NCBI GenBank assembly: GCA_036555065.1
Contig: DATBLZ010000067.1
Location: 1 to 46,782, forward strand
DNA length: 46,782 nucleotides
Source of the DNA: DATBLZ01 sp036555065
Lineage (GTDB): Bacteria; Pseudomonadota; Gammaproteobacteria; Steroidobacterales; Rariloculaceae
Reading direction: 5' to 3'
Below are positions 45,865-46,782 of the stretch, one piece after another. A program made the translations under genes and the position numbers. The notes beneath the pieces are model-generated. The model ran no database searches, was not told where the DNA came from, and saw only the letters and a program-made list of their open reading frames with translations. Every line of letters starts with the position of its first letter. Within the stretch, counting starts at the first letter, position 1.

Positions 45865-46782
45865 CTATCGATTCGTGGCCAACCAGGCTTGCGCTTCACG
45901 CACGGCCGGCGACGTTGCCGCTGCCCCCCGCATCTCGACCAACTCGGTGTAGGCGCGCCGCGCCGCCGCGGCGTCGCCGGCTGCGGCGGCGGCCCGCGCG
46001 AGGCCGAGCAGCGACGGCGTGCGCTTCGGCGTTCTCAGCAACGCTTGCTCGAATGCCGCGACCGCTTCGGTCGGGCGGTGCGCGGCGAGCAGCACCTCGC
46101 CGTAGAGCTCGTGCGCGGGCTTGATCGGGTCGGGCGGCCCCGAGGGCGGCGACATCGTGCGCTCGATCTCGGCGGCGTCGCGCGCGAGGCGAATCGCGGC
46201 CTCAGGTGCGCCACGCGCGAGGCTTGCGAGCGCGGCGACTTCGTTCTCGAGGATGGCGACGGACTGGGCGCGGTACGCGTTGCCTTCGGCCGCAAGTCGC
46301 TCGCGCAGGCGCTTGAGCTCGGCCGCGACGGCGTCGGCCGCGGCGGCGTCGCCGAGCTTCGCAGCGCTCGCGCCTGCAATGAAGAGCCACGGCCCGCCGC
46401 CCGATTGCGCCATGGCCATGCCGGGCATCGCGGCGTGTGCGGCATGCTCGCCGCCGGCCTCGAGCGGGATGCGCTCCCACTGCTCGGTCTCTAAGATGTA
46501 ACGCGCACGCATGCCGAGGAAGCCTTCGCGAATGCCCGCATTGCCGGGGTTGCGCTCCATCGCGGCACGCGCGAGCTCGACGTTCGCGAGGGCATCGTCG
46601 AAGTTGCCGAGCATGAGGTTGCCGTAGCTGAGCCAGGAGAGCGTGTGAAAGTCCTCACGGCCTTCCGGTAAGTTCAGCCGCTTGTTGACTTCAACCGCCG
46701 CAGCATAGGCGTCGATGTTCGAGGCTACGACGTCGGCCCATAGGCCAAGCTGGACAAAGATGTGCGAGGGCATGTGCAGCGC
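45865..46782 (-). CDS. TPR-repeat protein, N-terminus cut by the window edge
   Basis: The frame is open to the right edge and begins there with ALHMPSHIFVQLGLW, so residues upstream are missing. The visible 305 residues have TPR-like helix pairs (WLSYGNLMLGNFDDALANVELARAAM, in part; EAVAAFEQALLRTPKRTPSLLGLARAAAAAGDAAAARRAYTELV, in part). The MPSHIFVQLG(L)W motif marks a family of secreted or cytosolic TPR proteins of unknown role. Nothing shows its start. It ends 22 nt before the sulfurtransferase gene. Confidence 0.85.
   Translation of the reverse strand, partial: ALHMPSHIFVQLGLWADVVASNIDAYAAAVEVNKRLNLPEGREDFHTLSWLSYGNLMLGNFDDALANVELARAAMERNPGNAGIREGFLGMRARYILETEQWERIPLEAGGEHAAHAAMPGMAMAQSGGGPWLFIAGASAAKLGDAAAADAVAAELKRLRERLAAEGNAYRAQSVAILENEVAALASLARGAPEAAIRLARDAAEIERTMSPPSGPPDPIKPAHELYGEVLLAAHRPTEAVAAFEQALLRTPKRTPSLLGLARAAAAAGDAAAARRAYTELVEMRGAAATSPAVREAQAWLATNR

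Noticed and set aside
1..46782. Search for CRISPR arrays, tRNA or rRNA genes, transposases and attachment sites
   Set aside because: I saw no regularly spaced repeats, cloverleaf genes, transposase motifs or integrase genes.

Overview
The window is about 46.8 kb of compact, GC-rich chromosome from a Gram-negative bacterium. A TonB-dependent receptor, an RND-type adaptor, a small outer-membrane barrel, TrkH, a TRAP transporter and a DUF6763-type protein point to a proteobacterium, most likely a gammaproteobacterium of an environmental lineage. I cannot name the genus. I found no rRNA, tRNA, CRISPR array, insertion sequence or prophage. Many neighbouring genes overlap by 4 nt (ATGA or GTGA), so translationally coupled operons are the rule. 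Both window edges cut genes: an HlyD-type adaptor on the left and a TPR protein on the right.

Layout. 1-5.7 kb, minus strand: a truncated HlyD adaptor; a four-gene operon (ABC ATPase, permease, YtrA-type GntR regulator, DUF2807 protein) whose promoter carries a perfect inverted repeat over its -10 box; and a two-gene ABC-2 exporter. 5.8-9.3 kb, plus: TrkH and a TonB-dependent receptor. 9.4-21 kb: a stress and RNA-repair block with a LOG-family protein, a beta-CASP metallo-beta-lactamase RNase-like protein, orphan GlgC, two CBS-domain proteins, a DUF2934 coiled-coil protein, an extra-type FtsH coupled to a PqaA-like protein, RtcB with archease, and a CapA-like phosphoesterase. 21-32.3 kb: a long minus-strand run starting with a PolX-like helix-hairpin-helix protein, then DUF2267, acyl-CoA/acetyl-CoA synthetase, an alpha/beta hydrolase, NAD-malic enzyme, an outer-membrane barrel, and the operon PDH E1-alpha, E1-beta, E2, acyl carrier protein, hydrolase, DUF1496-like, with DUF6763 at its end. 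32.4-34 kb: a small Cys-rich protein, a zinc alcohol dehydrogenase and HPF. 34-37 kb: a 1030-aa protease/propeller/barrel protein. 37-41 kb: a TatT-DctP-DctQM TRAP operon. 41-46.8 kb: nicotinamidase, a fused glutaredoxin/CcdA-like membrane protein, Hsp20, a small conserved protein, a ZIP transporter, a sulfurtransferase and a TPR protein.

Taken together, 10-34 kb and 41-45 kb read as a dormancy, low-oxygen or protein-damage island: CBS proteins, Hsp20, HPF, FtsH, RNA ligase and archease, a beta-CASP nuclease, glycogen synthesis, acetate/malate/pyruvate carbon enzymes and an alcohol dehydrogenase. Its overall make-up recalls the mycobacterial DosR regulon and proteobacterial stress-tolerance islands. 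A recurrent palindromic TACGTA-type sequence, often CGTAT followed by TACGG, lies in the intergenic regions that launch several of these genes and may be the shared binding site of a FixJ/NarL-type regulator encoded elsewhere. Two other leads are a candidate SD-sequestering hairpin with a competing alternative ahead of hsp20, and an acyl carrier protein built into a pyruvate dehydrogenase operon.
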